DNA of 64,000 nucleotides from Afipia sp049747295. GTDB taxonomy: Bacteria; Pseudomonadota; Alphaproteobacteria; Rhizobiales; Xanthobacteraceae. Of this stretch, positions 1 to 8,318 are shown piece after piece. The first letter of the stretch is position 1, and each line of letters starts with the position of its first letter. A program made the position numbers and the translations under genes. Under the pieces are notes generated by a model. The model did no database searches, was not told where the DNA came from, and saw only the letters and a program-made list of their open reading frames with translations. The stretch covers positions 4,526,001 to 4,590,000 of the forward strand of contig NZ_JBMHJM010000001.1 in NCBI RefSeq assembly GCF_049747295.1. The letters are read 5' to 3'.

Positions 1-430
1 TGGATCGGGCTCATCGCGGTCACCGCCTTGAAATGACGGTGAAAGGCGGAGGCGCTCATCGAGGTCATTCGCGCAAGCTGTTCGACTTCCACGGTTTTCG
101 CGTAATGCGTCCTGATCCAGTGGATCGCCGCGCGTATCTGTGACAGCGCGCTGTCCGGCGCTGCGATGTCGTGCAGCATCCAGCCCTGTGGTCCCTGCAA
201 CACGCGATAGAGGACCTCGCGCTCATAGGCCGGCGCCAGCGCGGCAATGTCTGCCGGTCGCGTCGTCAGCCGCAGCAGTCTGAGCCAGGCATCGAGCAGT
301 TCAGGCGTGACGGTGCATACCGAATAGCCGCTGCGCCGGCTTGCCGTACCGGGCTGCGCCGGAACGTCCATCTACAGATCTGCGACGCGGGCAGGGTCGA
401 GGGTGAGAGCCACAAGCCCGGTGCCGACGA
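1..430 (-). pseudogene. AraC-family regulator remnant (5' part lost, nonsense codon)
   Basis: Reading the minus strand gives the C-terminal half of a YqhC-type AraC regulator: a segment matching the end of the AraC_N ligand domain (TPELLDAWLRLLRL, then EREVLYRVLQGPQGWML), followed by the first helix-turn-helix (MSASAFHRHFKAVTAMSP) reaching the window edge. The frame continues upstream of the ATG at 371 as LTLDPARVADL, but a TAG (372-374 on the minus strand) separates the two parts. Homology appears to stop near 430, where SDR sequence begins on the other strand. Such regulators are usually ~300 residues and divergent from an SDR or aldo-keto reductase gene, so the first ~100 residues and the shared promoter seem to be gone. 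The second HTH lies outside the window. Confidence 0.75.
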
Positions 431-438
431 GACCTGTG

Positions 439-671
439 CGGGAAATCCAAGATGCAGGTGGCAAGGCGGTTACGCTGGCGCTCGACGTCGGCAACACGTC
501 GTGCTTTCCAGGCTTTGTGGCAGAGGTTACGCGGGTGCTGCGTGACAAGTTCGAGCGGCCATCCTTCGATTATCTCGTCAACAACGCCAGATGATCGCGT
601 CGCTGCTCTCGGACGACAATGCGTGGGTCAATGCGCAGACCATCGAGGTTGGCGGTGGTTACATGATTTGA
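439..671 (+). pseudogene. SDR-family oxidoreductase remnant with internal deletion
   Basis: Residues from EIQDAGGKAVTLALDV to FDYLVNNA (frame ending at the TGA at 592-594) match the end of the Rossmann cofactor region and the NNAG motif of a short-chain dehydrogenase. Immediately after, in another frame (594-671), MIASLLSDDNAWVNAQTIEVGGG matches the SDR C-terminus. The N-terminal TGxxxGxG segment and the ~120 residues with the catalytic Ser-Tyr-Lys are missing. This is a dead gene made of two fragments, probably once divergently transcribed with the adjacent AraC gene. Confidence 0.75.
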
Positions 672-807
672 GGGCTGCATGATCTGATGATCACGGTGGC
701 GCTTTCGCCGTCACCTCGATCAGTTGCAATGGCGCAGCGGCGATGGTATCGATTCACGATGCAATCGCTCGCCGCTCACCATCTGATACGTCGCTCCCGC
801 TAGTTTG

Positions 808-902
808 CCGGGGCAGCACGGGTGTGCGGGAGGGTCTTATACCCCCTTAATTGGCAGCAGATGGCTGTTCGCGGGTCGGTTCGAGTCCGTCGCCCCGGAC
901 CA
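808..902 (+). tRNA. tRNA-like sequence with long variable arm, anticodon-like UAU
   Basis: A cloverleaf can be drawn by hand. It has a perfect 7-bp acceptor stem (CCGGGGC 808-814 with GCCCCGG 892-898), discriminator A899 and encoded CCA (900-902). The compact D arm is GCAC-GGGT-GTGC (816-827). The anticodon stem is AGGGT/CCCCT (831-847) with one mismatch and loop CTTATAC. The long variable arm has stem CAGC/GCTG (855-858, 864-867), and the T arm has loop TTCGAGT (880-886) and one U-U mismatch. The 4-base D loop and long variable arm recall tRNA-Sec or the so-called allo-tRNAs more than an ordinary Ile tRNA. It could instead be a degenerate tRNA or an integration scar. Covariance scoring is needed. 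Confidence 0.35.
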
Positions 903-1136
903 TTGTCGGTCGCAGTTTATGCATAATTGATCGACATACGATTGATCGGTCGGCTTGAGTCGTCCAGCGGCCGCGAGAATGTGCTGTGTGATCCGCAGAG
1001 TGAAGATGAGGCGTTTTCCTGAGGCCAACCCCAGGGCGAGCAGCTCGGGTATGCCGACTTTGTTATTTCAAAGCGTGAATTACGAGCCGGCGGTACCGAA
1101 GACACGCAATCCTTTTCAGACTCGACCAGCGACAGG

Positions 1137-1580
1137 ATGGTCAAATTGCCCGCTTCAGCGCTCATCAACCGCATCGCACCGGCCTTCTTGCATTGGGGAA
1201 GGCTACCGGCCCGGCATCACAAGCTTCAACGCTTCAGCTTCATCATCCTGGGAATAGAGATATCGATCTTGCTGGTGATAGTCGCGGCGGGCTCCTTCAT
1301 CGTCCCGGAAGCCTTCAGCCCGGTCGTCGGCATATCCTCTTTATTGGCTTGCGCGTGGGTGTTGTTACTGGTGGCCTTCGCCATCCGGCGCGCTACGGCG
1401 GTCTGGCCGATCGCGTTGCTGCAAATGACAGTCATCCTTGTGATTGTGGGGCCGGCCATCTATCTGGTCGATCATCTCGCGCTGCGATGCTTTTACGTGA
1501 TCATGACAGCCCTTACGCTCGCCAATGGGCTGGCCAAGCTCGCAGCAAGCAGCGATCGGTTCAGGACGGGCCGCGCCTGA
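1137..1580 (+). CDS. hypothetical membrane protein
   Basis: A 147-residue frame with three clear hydrophobic segments: about 35-58 (FIILGIEISILLVIVAAGSF), 62-83 (VVGISSLLACAWVLLLVAFAI) and 94-112 (LLQMTVILVIVGPAIYLV). The short soluble ends are basic. I do not recognise the family. The start is uncertain because ATG 1137 has no good ribosome site, and the protein may begin further downstream. It stands alone between the tRNA-like sequence and the SLOG gene. The hydrophobic pattern supports a real protein, but a chance frame in GC-rich DNA cannot be ruled out. Confidence 0.4.
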   Translation: MVKLPASALINRIAPAFLHWGRLPARHHKLQRFSFIILGIEISILLVIVAAGSFIVPEAFSPVVGISSLLACAWVLLLVAFAIRRATAVWPIALLQMTVILVIVGPAIYLVDHLALRCFYVIMTALTLANGLAKLAASSDRFRTGRA

Positions 1581-1794
1581 AAATGACAGCCGCATTACAG
1601 GGCCGGATGAACGTCGCCATTCCGGAGCGCACGAGGGCACATAAGGAGCGCCTCGTCAGGCCAGGGCTTTGAAAATGGCGAGACAAGCACTGGCCGTTAT
1701 GCCAATCTGCGCGCTGTATTTATTGATTTTCTCTCAAGGGCGTCGTTGCGTCACGTCAGGCGCTCGGTGAGATTTCCAAAACAGCGCTTCGTGA

Positions 1795-3672
1795 ATGACC
1801 GCCCCTTCCAATCAAACTCCCGATAAAATTTCCAACAAGGGTCCCAACAAAACGCCCATGACCTTTCGCGTGGGCGTCACCGGGACGCGGGCTATTGCCT
1901 CGGATGCCGAAGCTTCCGTTCGCGTCGAGGTCTCGCGCATTCTTCAGCTTGTCAGCCGCGAGTTGGGGAGGCTTGCCGAAACACCTGCGTGCAAGGCCAT
2001 CTATGCGGAGATGCCGGGCACGGGCCGCCTCCCATTGTTGCGGCTGGTGTCGCCTTTGGCGGCCGGCAGCGACCGGCTCGTTGCAGAGGAGGCGCTGAAG
2101 GCTGGCTACATGCTCCACGCTCCGCTTCCTTTCGCGCAGGCCGAGTACGAGCAGGACTTCCCTGAATCGGTCGACGGATTTCGCGCGCTGCTGGCGAAGG
2201 CGGATGTGCTCGAGCTCGACGGCACACGTGAGTTTGCGAACGAGAGCTACCGGGAAGTCGGGCGGTTCGTCGTGCGTAATTGCGATCTGCTGATTGCCGT
2301 ATGGGATGGCGCGAGCGAAAGAGGGCCCGGCGGGACCGCAGAGATTGTCCGCTTCGCGACGAACGTGAAGGTGCCGGTCTGGTGGATCGATGCCTCCGGA
2401 AAATCAGCGCCACTGTTTGCAGACGATCCGCGAAAGTTACGTTTCGGTGGCGAGCGTGGTGCGGGCGACACGAGCCGTGATGAACTCGTCAGATACCTCG
2501 AGCGGGCCGTTACGCCTCCGAAGGTCGCTACTGTGGAACATGCCGGGGCCTTTGGGCGGCTGGCGCGGCGCTTGTCTCTTGCTCTGCGGGGCGAAAAAAC
2601 GCCCTTGGATGATTATCTCGACGAAACCAGCCTGAAGACGAGAGGAATCTGGCGAGCCTATGCGATGGCCATGAAGGCGCTCATTCCAAAGTCGGCACCC
2701 GCCCGGCCAATGGAATCGCCGTACTTCACCCCATCCAACGAAAACCAGTGGTGGTTTGGATACTTCCAGCCTGCGGACCAACTTTCTGAGGCTTATGGCA
2801 ACCGGTATCGTTCGTCTTACGTGTTGATTGCGGGCCTTGCCTTCATCGCTGTCGCGTCTCCGCCAATCGGCAGCCTTCTTCCGCATCACTTCGAAATCTT
2901 CGTGGGCGCGATAGAGGCTGTGACACTGGCGGCCATCGCCGCTCTCGTGATGACAAACTATTTCTATCGCTGGCATGAGCGATGGATTTCCTACCGGTTG
3001 CTGGCAGAGCTGTTCCGCAAACAGGCTATGTTGTGGACGATCGGAAGATCCCTGCCTGCGCAAGAGGTCCTGCGGTCCGCGCTGACCTCGGAAGAGCATG
3101 AGGACGCGCAATCGTCGGGATTGCCGCGCGACGCCTGGATTGCGTGGTACTTCGCAGCCGTCACGCGTTCCGCGCCGGCGCTTACCGGCAGCCTCGACGT
3201 CAAAAAGGATAAGGCGGCCGCGAGCGCCAAGGCTCTGATCAAAGAACAGATTCAGTATCATCGCTGGCGGGCGGGCAGCACCAGGGCTGCGGCATCGAGC
3301 ATCGAGCGGGCGGGCGAGATGTTCTTTTTCATCACCGCCGCGGCCGGGCTAGTCAAAATGGTGCTCTTGTTCATGGGGCGCACCGGCACGCCCATCGAAT
3401 GGCTGACGACATTCGGGGCTTGTCTCTCCGCTTTGTCGGGATCGTTTGTCGGTCTGAGGGCCTATTCGGAATTGCCTCTGCTGCAGCAGCAATCATCCAT
3501 GATGATCAAGACTCTCAAGAACGCCGAGGCCGAACTGGAGGCCGTCGAAGTCCAGGGCCCTGCTACGTCATGGGAGTTGGGGCATTCCATGAATGCGCTG
3601 GCGCTTTCGATGATGCAGGACGTCACCGGATGGATGCAGCTCTTCCGCATCAAATCGATCGAGGCCGCGTAG
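1795..3672 (+). CDS. SLOG domain plus SLATT-like (DUF4231-type) membrane protein
   Basis: A 625-residue protein. Residues ~22-215 form a Rossmann-like SLOG domain: VGVTGTR at 27-33, a RLVSPLAAGSDRL segment, then CDLLIAVWDG and a GGTAEIV loop. The rest carries two pairs of membrane helices (~343-362/370-392 and ~509-528/536-557) with the WHERWISYR..AE linker typical of SLATT/DUF4231-type proteins. Comparative studies place SLOG domains as sensors or producers of nucleotide-derived signals and SLATT helices as pore-forming effectors in bacterial conflict systems; that role here is inference. The next gene starts 4 bases after the stop, so the two are very likely co-transcribed. ATG 1858 (MTFRVGVTG) is an alternative start. 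Confidence 0.8.
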   Translation: MTAPSNQTPDKISNKGPNKTPMTFRVGVTGTRAIASDAEASVRVEVSRILQLVSRELGRLAETPACKAIYAEMPGTGRLPLLRLVSPLAAGSDRLVAEEALKAGYMLHAPLPFAQAEYEQDFPESVDGFRALLAKADVLELDGTREFANESYREVGRFVVRNCDLLIAVWDGASERGPGGTAEIVRFATNVKVPVWWIDASGKSAPLFADDPRKLRFGGERGAGDTSRDELVRYLERAVTPPKVATVEHAGAFGRLARRLSLALRGEKTPLDDYLDETSLKTRGIWRAYAMAMKALIPKSAPARPMESPYFTPSNENQWWFGYFQPADQLSEAYGNRYRSSYVLIAGLAFIAVASPPIGSLLPHHFEIFVGAIEAVTLAAIAALVMTNYFYRWHERWISYRLLAELFRKQAMLWTIGRSLPAQEVLRSALTSEEHEDAQSSGLPRDAWIAWYFAAVTRSAPALTGSLDVKKDKAAASAKALIKEQIQYHRWRAGSTRAAASSIERAGEMFFFITAAAGLVKMVLLFMGRTGTPIEWLTTFGACLSALSGSFVGLRAYSELPLLQQQSSMMIKTLKNAEAELEAVEVQGPATSWELGHSMNALALSMMQDVTGWMQLFRIKSIEAA

Positions 3673-3676
3673 TTCG

Positions 3677-6600
3677 ATGCGCCGGGGTTGGGGCCGTCTG
3701 CTGGTGGAGAGGCCGCTCATCCGCAGGCTTACTGGCGGCAATGGTCCGGGTGAATTATCCGGGAAGGTGCGCCACCTGCGCCGTTTTCTATGGCCCTTCC
3801 TGATTGCCGCGGTGGTCTATCTTCTCGCCGCTGCTGGCGTCGATCTGCTGTATCCGGAATACGTGGCGGAGTTGCAATTCCGTCGGGCGGAGACTGGCCA
3901 AGCCGAGCAACGACCGCCCCAGGCTGATCAGCCGCTCATTCATCACGATACCCTGACTCAGATTCAGCTCCTGTTGTCCCGCGAGGTGGCGGCGGAGGTC
4001 ATCAAGAAGGACAAGCTGGGGGATATTCCTGAGTTTGATCCGGTTTTGCTGCGCTCTCCGACGGGATTGCTCTGGTTTCGCCTGCGATTTGGGATCGACG
4101 CGTTCAGTGTGACGCCTTTGGCCCGGGTTTTCCTTGAGTATTACGATCGCCTGGATGTCACACAAATTCCGAACTCGGATGTCCTGAAAATCGATTTCCG
4201 GGCCGGCGATCGAGAGTTCGCGGCAAAAGTTCTTCGCTCGATCGTTGAGGCTTACCTTGGAAAGTATCGGGAAAACCTTGGCTTCACGCCGGCGCCTATT
4301 CCTGATCCGGTGACGCGCCGGACGTTCTTCGTGTCGAGAAGCCTGCCGTTGGCCAAGGTGTTGCTGATCTGTGCAGTCATCTTCGTTGCCGGGCAAATCA
4401 TGAAATTGCCGGCCATCCGGAAAATCATGCGGCGCTATCGGGGCTGGGTTGTAGCCACCGGGGTATTGACTTGCATTCTGTTCGCGCTCGCCAAAATTAG
4501 CTTACCACCGAAATACGTGTCTGACGTCGCCATCGTACTTGACGGCAGCAAAGGCGTGTCGCTCAAGGGAGGCGAAGCTGGTCCTCTGAAAGAGAGGGAT
4601 TATCAAGAACAAGTCCTCCTGATCGGATCACTGAAATTTGCCCGAACGATCATTGCAAAGGAGAAACTCGACGAGTTGCCGGAATTCGATCCTGCGCTGA
4701 GCGCGCATGATGTGCAGCCCCAGACAGAGAGCCGCAGCGAGCGTGTTCTACGAGCCTGGTACAAACGCCTGCATGTTTCTTTCGTCGCTCATTCCAGAAT
4801 TCTGGTCATCGAATTTTCCTCCGATGCTCCTGACCGTGCCGAGCGCATCGCGCGATCGATCGCGGAACTCTATCTTGCAATAAGAGCAGATACATACAAG
4901 CAGCAGCGCGCGAAAGCCGCTTTAGCGCTCCCTGACGACCATTTGTCAGATCAGATTGTCTCGCAAGCGTACGTGAGCGATCGGGACGTCTCTCTAGAAT
5001 CAATCTTGATATTTATAGGGTCAATGGGGCTCTCCATTGTCGTCATAGGGAGTGTCGCTGCGCTCTTTCTGTTGGTTAGGGCAGTCATTCGGCTGGTCAG
5101 GGCGAGTCTGTCGCGAAATCCGAAATTGGCTGGATACACTGGCGGCGAGTCTCTGGCATCCGCACGCAAGCAGTCGCTCAAGCCCAACCTTCAGGAAAAG
5201 ACGGCGGTATCCTTTTTTGTAGTCGTTCCGTTCGTTACGGGCGAAGCCGTCAAGGTTGTCCTCCGCGCCAATGAAGCAGTGCTGGGCCTAGTGAATTTCG
5301 GTGTCCTTGTCTGCCTGTTGGTTGGATTCGGTATCTTGTCGCGTTATCGACGGCGTCGTCGGGAGCTTCAATCCTCGCTAAACCAGCAAGCAATAAGCCT
5401 CACAACTCAGGGAGAGGACTATATTCTCTATCTGAGGTCGTTCTTTACAGCGGGGAAGCTGTTGGTCCGCAACCGGATGCCGCGCTTGCTCGATCGCTTG
5501 CTGGTGGGGCCTTATTGGGATGTCGAATTCGCATTGTCGTTTGCATTTGAATCCACGATGCCGCTTGTCGCCATCGGAACGAAAGGCGACAGCATCGGAG
5601 CGGCAAAGATCACGTCCAGCGACCGGGATTGGCAGGCCACATTCGGCCAGATTTCCTCCACGGCGAAGATCATCATCATCGTTCCGACGATTTCACCCGG
5701 AACGCTGTACGAGATATCCACGCTCGCCAATGATCCTGTCTTGCTGCGCAAGACGATCTGGCTAATGCCGCCGACATATTTGCAACTGAGCTGGGTGCTC
5801 AAGGCGCTCCTCGGAATCTCTCATGGTCAACGATGGCGAAAGGCACGGCGTGAACTGGCCCGCAACAACATTGAACTCCCGCCGTATCGGCGGAGCGGCG
5901 CGCTGGTTATTCTTGGGGCGGACAGGACGCCATGGAAGGAATTTAAGACCGACGATCTCTCCGAAGATCGCATTCGCCCCGTCGTGCAAACCCTGATCGA
6001 GGCGACGAAGGGGGCCTCGGATGATGAGTATAGAAGCACACTTCAAGCGCTGCAATTTCCCAAGCGCGACTGGACATATCACATCGCGGAATGGGGATTC
6101 CGCAGATGGCTGGATAAACGTCTTGCAGGCTTTTTATCGAAGACTGTCACCACGTTGTTCGTCGCACTTTTTATAAGGACATTTTTGTTTCAGCCGTTCA
6201 ATATACCGAGCGGGTCCATGAAGCCGACGTTGCTTGTTGGAGACTATGTTCTCGTCTCGAAGCTTTCGTACGGATATACACATTACTCTATTCCTTTTTC
6301 GCCGAGGTTGTTTTCTGGACGCATCTTCGCAACGCCACCTGAGCGGGGCGATGTGGTGGTCTTCCGGTTGCCGAAGGATGACACCACAGACTACGTAAAA
6401 AGGGTTATTGGTCTGCCGGGCGACCGGATCCAGATGAAAGAGGGCGTCCTCCACATCAATGGTGTGCCCGTGAAGCAGGAGCGTATCGAAGATTTCGTTG
6501 GAGGCGAACCGTGCGGAGAGGAGCTCGGCGCAAATGTGCGCACCAAGCAGTGGAAGGAAACGTTACCGAATGGCGTCAGCTATCGCACCTTGGATTGCGT

Positions 6601-6874
6601 CCCAAACGGATTTTACGACAACACCAATCCCTACAGAGTGCCGCAGGGGCATTATTTTCTCATGGGCGACAACCGGGACAACTCCACCGACAGCCGGGTT
6701 TTGTCCGCTGTCGGCTACGTGCCCTTTGAGAATCTGATCGGCCGGGTGGAGGTTATCCACTACTCCAGATACCCTGGTTCTACCGATTTGTTCACTGGAG
6801 CGCGCTGGGATCGGATGCTCACAAGCCTCAGGCCACATCGATCCGACGCGTCGGATGACGGGCATGGTTCTTAG
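3677..6874 (+). CDS. Wzz-like repeats + TIR/SLOG-like domain + signal peptidase I fusion
   Basis: A 1065-residue multidomain membrane protein. An N-terminal helix (~38-60) leads to two copies of a Wzz/GumC-type periplasmic module. Each copy has '...I/VIxK(D/E)KL..(I/L)PEFDP', an 'LDV/LHV...I.F' strand and an 'A..I.R.I.E.YL' helix (~61-215 and ~275-405), and the copies are separated by helices at ~222-240 and ~256-272. After further helices (~437-465, ~530-555) comes a cytosolic domain with YLRSF (585-589), IGAAKITSSDRDWQ (ending 653) and an IIIIVP strand, matching a widespread unnamed TIR/SLOG-like domain. Residues ~820-1045 are a complete signal peptidase I: SGSMKPT with Ser847, YVKRVIGLPGD with Lys908, and GDNRDNSTDSR. 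LepB is normally a separate ~250-residue enzyme. It follows the SLOG-SLATT gene by 4 bases. Confidence 0.85.
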   Translation: MRRGWGRLLVERPLIRRLTGGNGPGELSGKVRHLRRFLWPFLIAAVVYLLAAAGVDLLYPEYVAELQFRRAETGQAEQRPPQADQPLIHHDTLTQIQLLLSREVAAEVIKKDKLGDIPEFDPVLLRSPTGLLWFRLRFGIDAFSVTPLARVFLEYYDRLDVTQIPNSDVLKIDFRAGDREFAAKVLRSIVEAYLGKYRENLGFTPAPIPDPVTRRTFFVSRSLPLAKVLLICAVIFVAGQIMKLPAIRKIMRRYRGWVVATGVLTCILFALAKISLPPKYVSDVAIVLDGSKGVSLKGGEAGPLKERDYQEQVLLIGSLKFARTIIAKEKLDELPEFDPALSAHDVQPQTESRSERVLRAWYKRLHVSFVAHSRILVIEFSSDAPDRAERIARSIAELYLAIRADTYKQQRAKAALALPDDHLSDQIVSQAYVSDRDVSLESILIFIGSMGLSIVVIGSVAALFLLVRAVIRLVRASLSRNPKLAGYTGGESLASARKQSLKPNLQEKTAVSFFVVVPFVTGEAVKVVLRANEAVLGLVNFGVLVCLLVGFGILSRYRRRRRELQSSLNQQAISLTTQGEDYILYLRSFFTAGKLLVRNRMPRLLDRLLVGPYWDVEFALSFAFESTMPLVAIGTKGDSIGAAKITSSDRDWQATFGQISSTAKIIIIVPTISPGTLYEISTLANDPVLLRKTIWLMPPTYLQLSWVLKALLGISHGQRWRKARRELARNNIELPPYRRSGALVILGADRTPWKEFKTDDLSEDRIRPVVQTLIEATKGASDDEYRSTLQALQFPKRDWTYHIAEWGFRRWLDKRLAGFLSKTVTTLFVALFIRTFLFQPFNIPSGSMKPTLLVGDYVLVSKLSYGYTHYSIPFSPRLFSGRIFATPPERGDVVVFRLPKDDTTDYVKRVIGLPGDRIQMKEGVLHINGVPVKQERIEDFVGGEPCGEELGANVRTKQWKETLPNGVSYRTLDCVPNGFYDNTNPYRVPQGHYFLMGDNRDNSTDSRVLSAVGYVPFENLIGRVEVIHYSRYPGSTDLFTGARWDRMLTSLRPHRSDASDDGHGS

Positions 6875-6986
6875 GAATTATTGGGAACAGCCTCGAATAG
6901 CCGCCCTTATTTACAGGAAGCACATTGAGGGCTGAAATTGTGATGCGGCTCTTCGTACGTACTCGCATGATGTCGCTGCCTCACCC

Positions 6987-7928
6987 TCACTTCAGCGTAT
7001 CGTTGAGCACCCGCGCCAGCCGGGCGGCTGCAAGAGCGGCCTGAGCGCGGCTGATGTTGCGCGCGTTGGTCTCGTAGTCGCGCGTCAGCATCACGCTGTT
7101 CTTGCCGGGGCTGACCGGCGCAGCGTAGGCGTATTGCCGCGCCAGTTCGGCGCTTTCCTCGATCCAGGCTTGCGGATCGGACACCGCGGCCGAGATCTTG
7201 TTCACTCCAAAACTTGAGAGGCCGTCCTTGTCGTCGGCGTCGAACATCGCGCCAAAAGGCGACGCGTAGCTGCCGAACCTGCGATCCCAATAGGCATGCA
7301 ACGCGATGGCTTCGCCCGTGGCGGGGATCACGCTCTCGGCATTGCCGCCGGTGTCGCCGCCGGGAAGCTGCTTGGTGAAGCGGCCGACCGCATGAAGTGG
7401 TTGATGCGCATCACCGACCAGATGCAGAAGCCAAACGAGATCATAGGAGCGCACGTCATCGGTCGCACCGGAGGAGGGCGGCAGCGTCGCGATCATGAGC
7501 TTGAGTTGTGTGACGATATCTACCGGATCGTTCGGCGGCAGCGGCACGCCGTCGGGCGTGAAGTTGATGTCCTTGAAGTGCCAGTAGGCGTGCTGGTTGC
7601 GGTCGGCATAGCCGATGTTCTGGCCGGCGGTGGCGCTGTTCGCATCATCGCGCTTGTAGTCGTAGTCCTTGCCCTTGATGTCGTCGGCCCAGGTAGCTGC
7701 GTGAATGAACGCGTAGAGTTTGGCCGTTTTTTCGTCCGGCGTGCCCGCGGTCCACTTCGCATAGTCGGGATTGAGTTTCAGCAGTGCGTCGACCTTGTCC
7801 TTCACCGGCGCGTGGAGATGCTTGTAGGCGACGTAGGCGATCTGCATATGGCCTTCGTCCCACCAGGCGAGCGCCGGGCTGAGCGGCACGGCGAGACAAG
7901 CAAGGAGCGCTGAGATAACGCGACGCAT
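6987..7928 (-). CDS. S1/P1-family nuclease, secreted
   Basis: A zinc-dependent S1/P1 nuclease that hydrolyses single-stranded DNA or RNA, probably in the periplasm. The start at 7928 gives a signal peptide (MRRVISALLACLAVPLSPALA) whose cleavage would expose an N-terminal Trp (WWDEGHMQIAYVAY). The free N-terminal Trp is a zinc ligand in this family. Further ligand motifs are visible: HAATWADDIKG, HQPLHAVGRF with GDTGGN, and HAYWDRRFG. Length (~313 residues) is normal. A longer frame begins at 7976 but would bury the signal peptide. The gene stands alone. Confidence 0.9.
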   Translation of the reverse strand: MRRVISALLACLAVPLSPALAWWDEGHMQIAYVAYKHLHAPVKDKVDALLKLNPDYAKWTAGTPDEKTAKLYAFIHAATWADDIKGKDYDYKRDDANSATAGQNIGYADRNQHAYWHFKDINFTPDGVPLPPNDPVDIVTQLKLMIATLPPSSGATDDVRSYDLVWLLHLVGDAHQPLHAVGRFTKQLPGGDTGGNAESVIPATGEAIALHAYWDRRFGSYASPFGAMFDADDKDGLSSFGVNKISAAVSDPQAWIEESAELARQYAYAAPVSPGKNSVMLTRDYETNARNISRAQAALAAARLARVLNDTLK

Positions 7929-8191
7929 CGGCGAAACTCCCATGGCGTGGATGTGCCACGAGACTAGCGCCCGCAATTAAGAGGAATGTGACCGGCGGAT
8001 GAGCCGTCACATTCCTCAATGCCGAAAAGGTGACGTGAGGTTCTTTATTCAGCCGCCAAATTCTGAATGCCTTGCACGCGCGTGACCGGCGGTGGATTCC
8101 ATTTGCCTGTCAGGGCCTCTGACCTCGGCGCGTCCAAACGCAGCAGCAGGTTGAACGCGTTTTTCGGTGCGGGAAGCCAGTTGGCCTCTCG

Positions 8192-8244
8192 AATCCAAAA
8201 TTTGCATCAGAGCGCGCGCTGCGCGATGAGGCAAATTTTGGATT
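8192..8244. repeat. intergenic palindrome, 14-bp arms
   Basis: Perfect inverted repeat AATCCAAAATTTGC (8192-8205) / GCAAATTTTGGATT (8231-8244), with a GC-rich loop that contains its own short GCGCGC palindrome. A 'cgggacac' tail follows. A closely related core and tail occur near 12265-12330. The rest of 7977-8318 shows no coding signal that I trust. Confidence 0.75.
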
Positions 8245-8318
8245 TTCGGGACACTAGCGCGCCAATCGAGGCAAGATTGGCGCGCTGGGGAGCGTGATCG
8301 GGGAGGAGTCGATGACGC

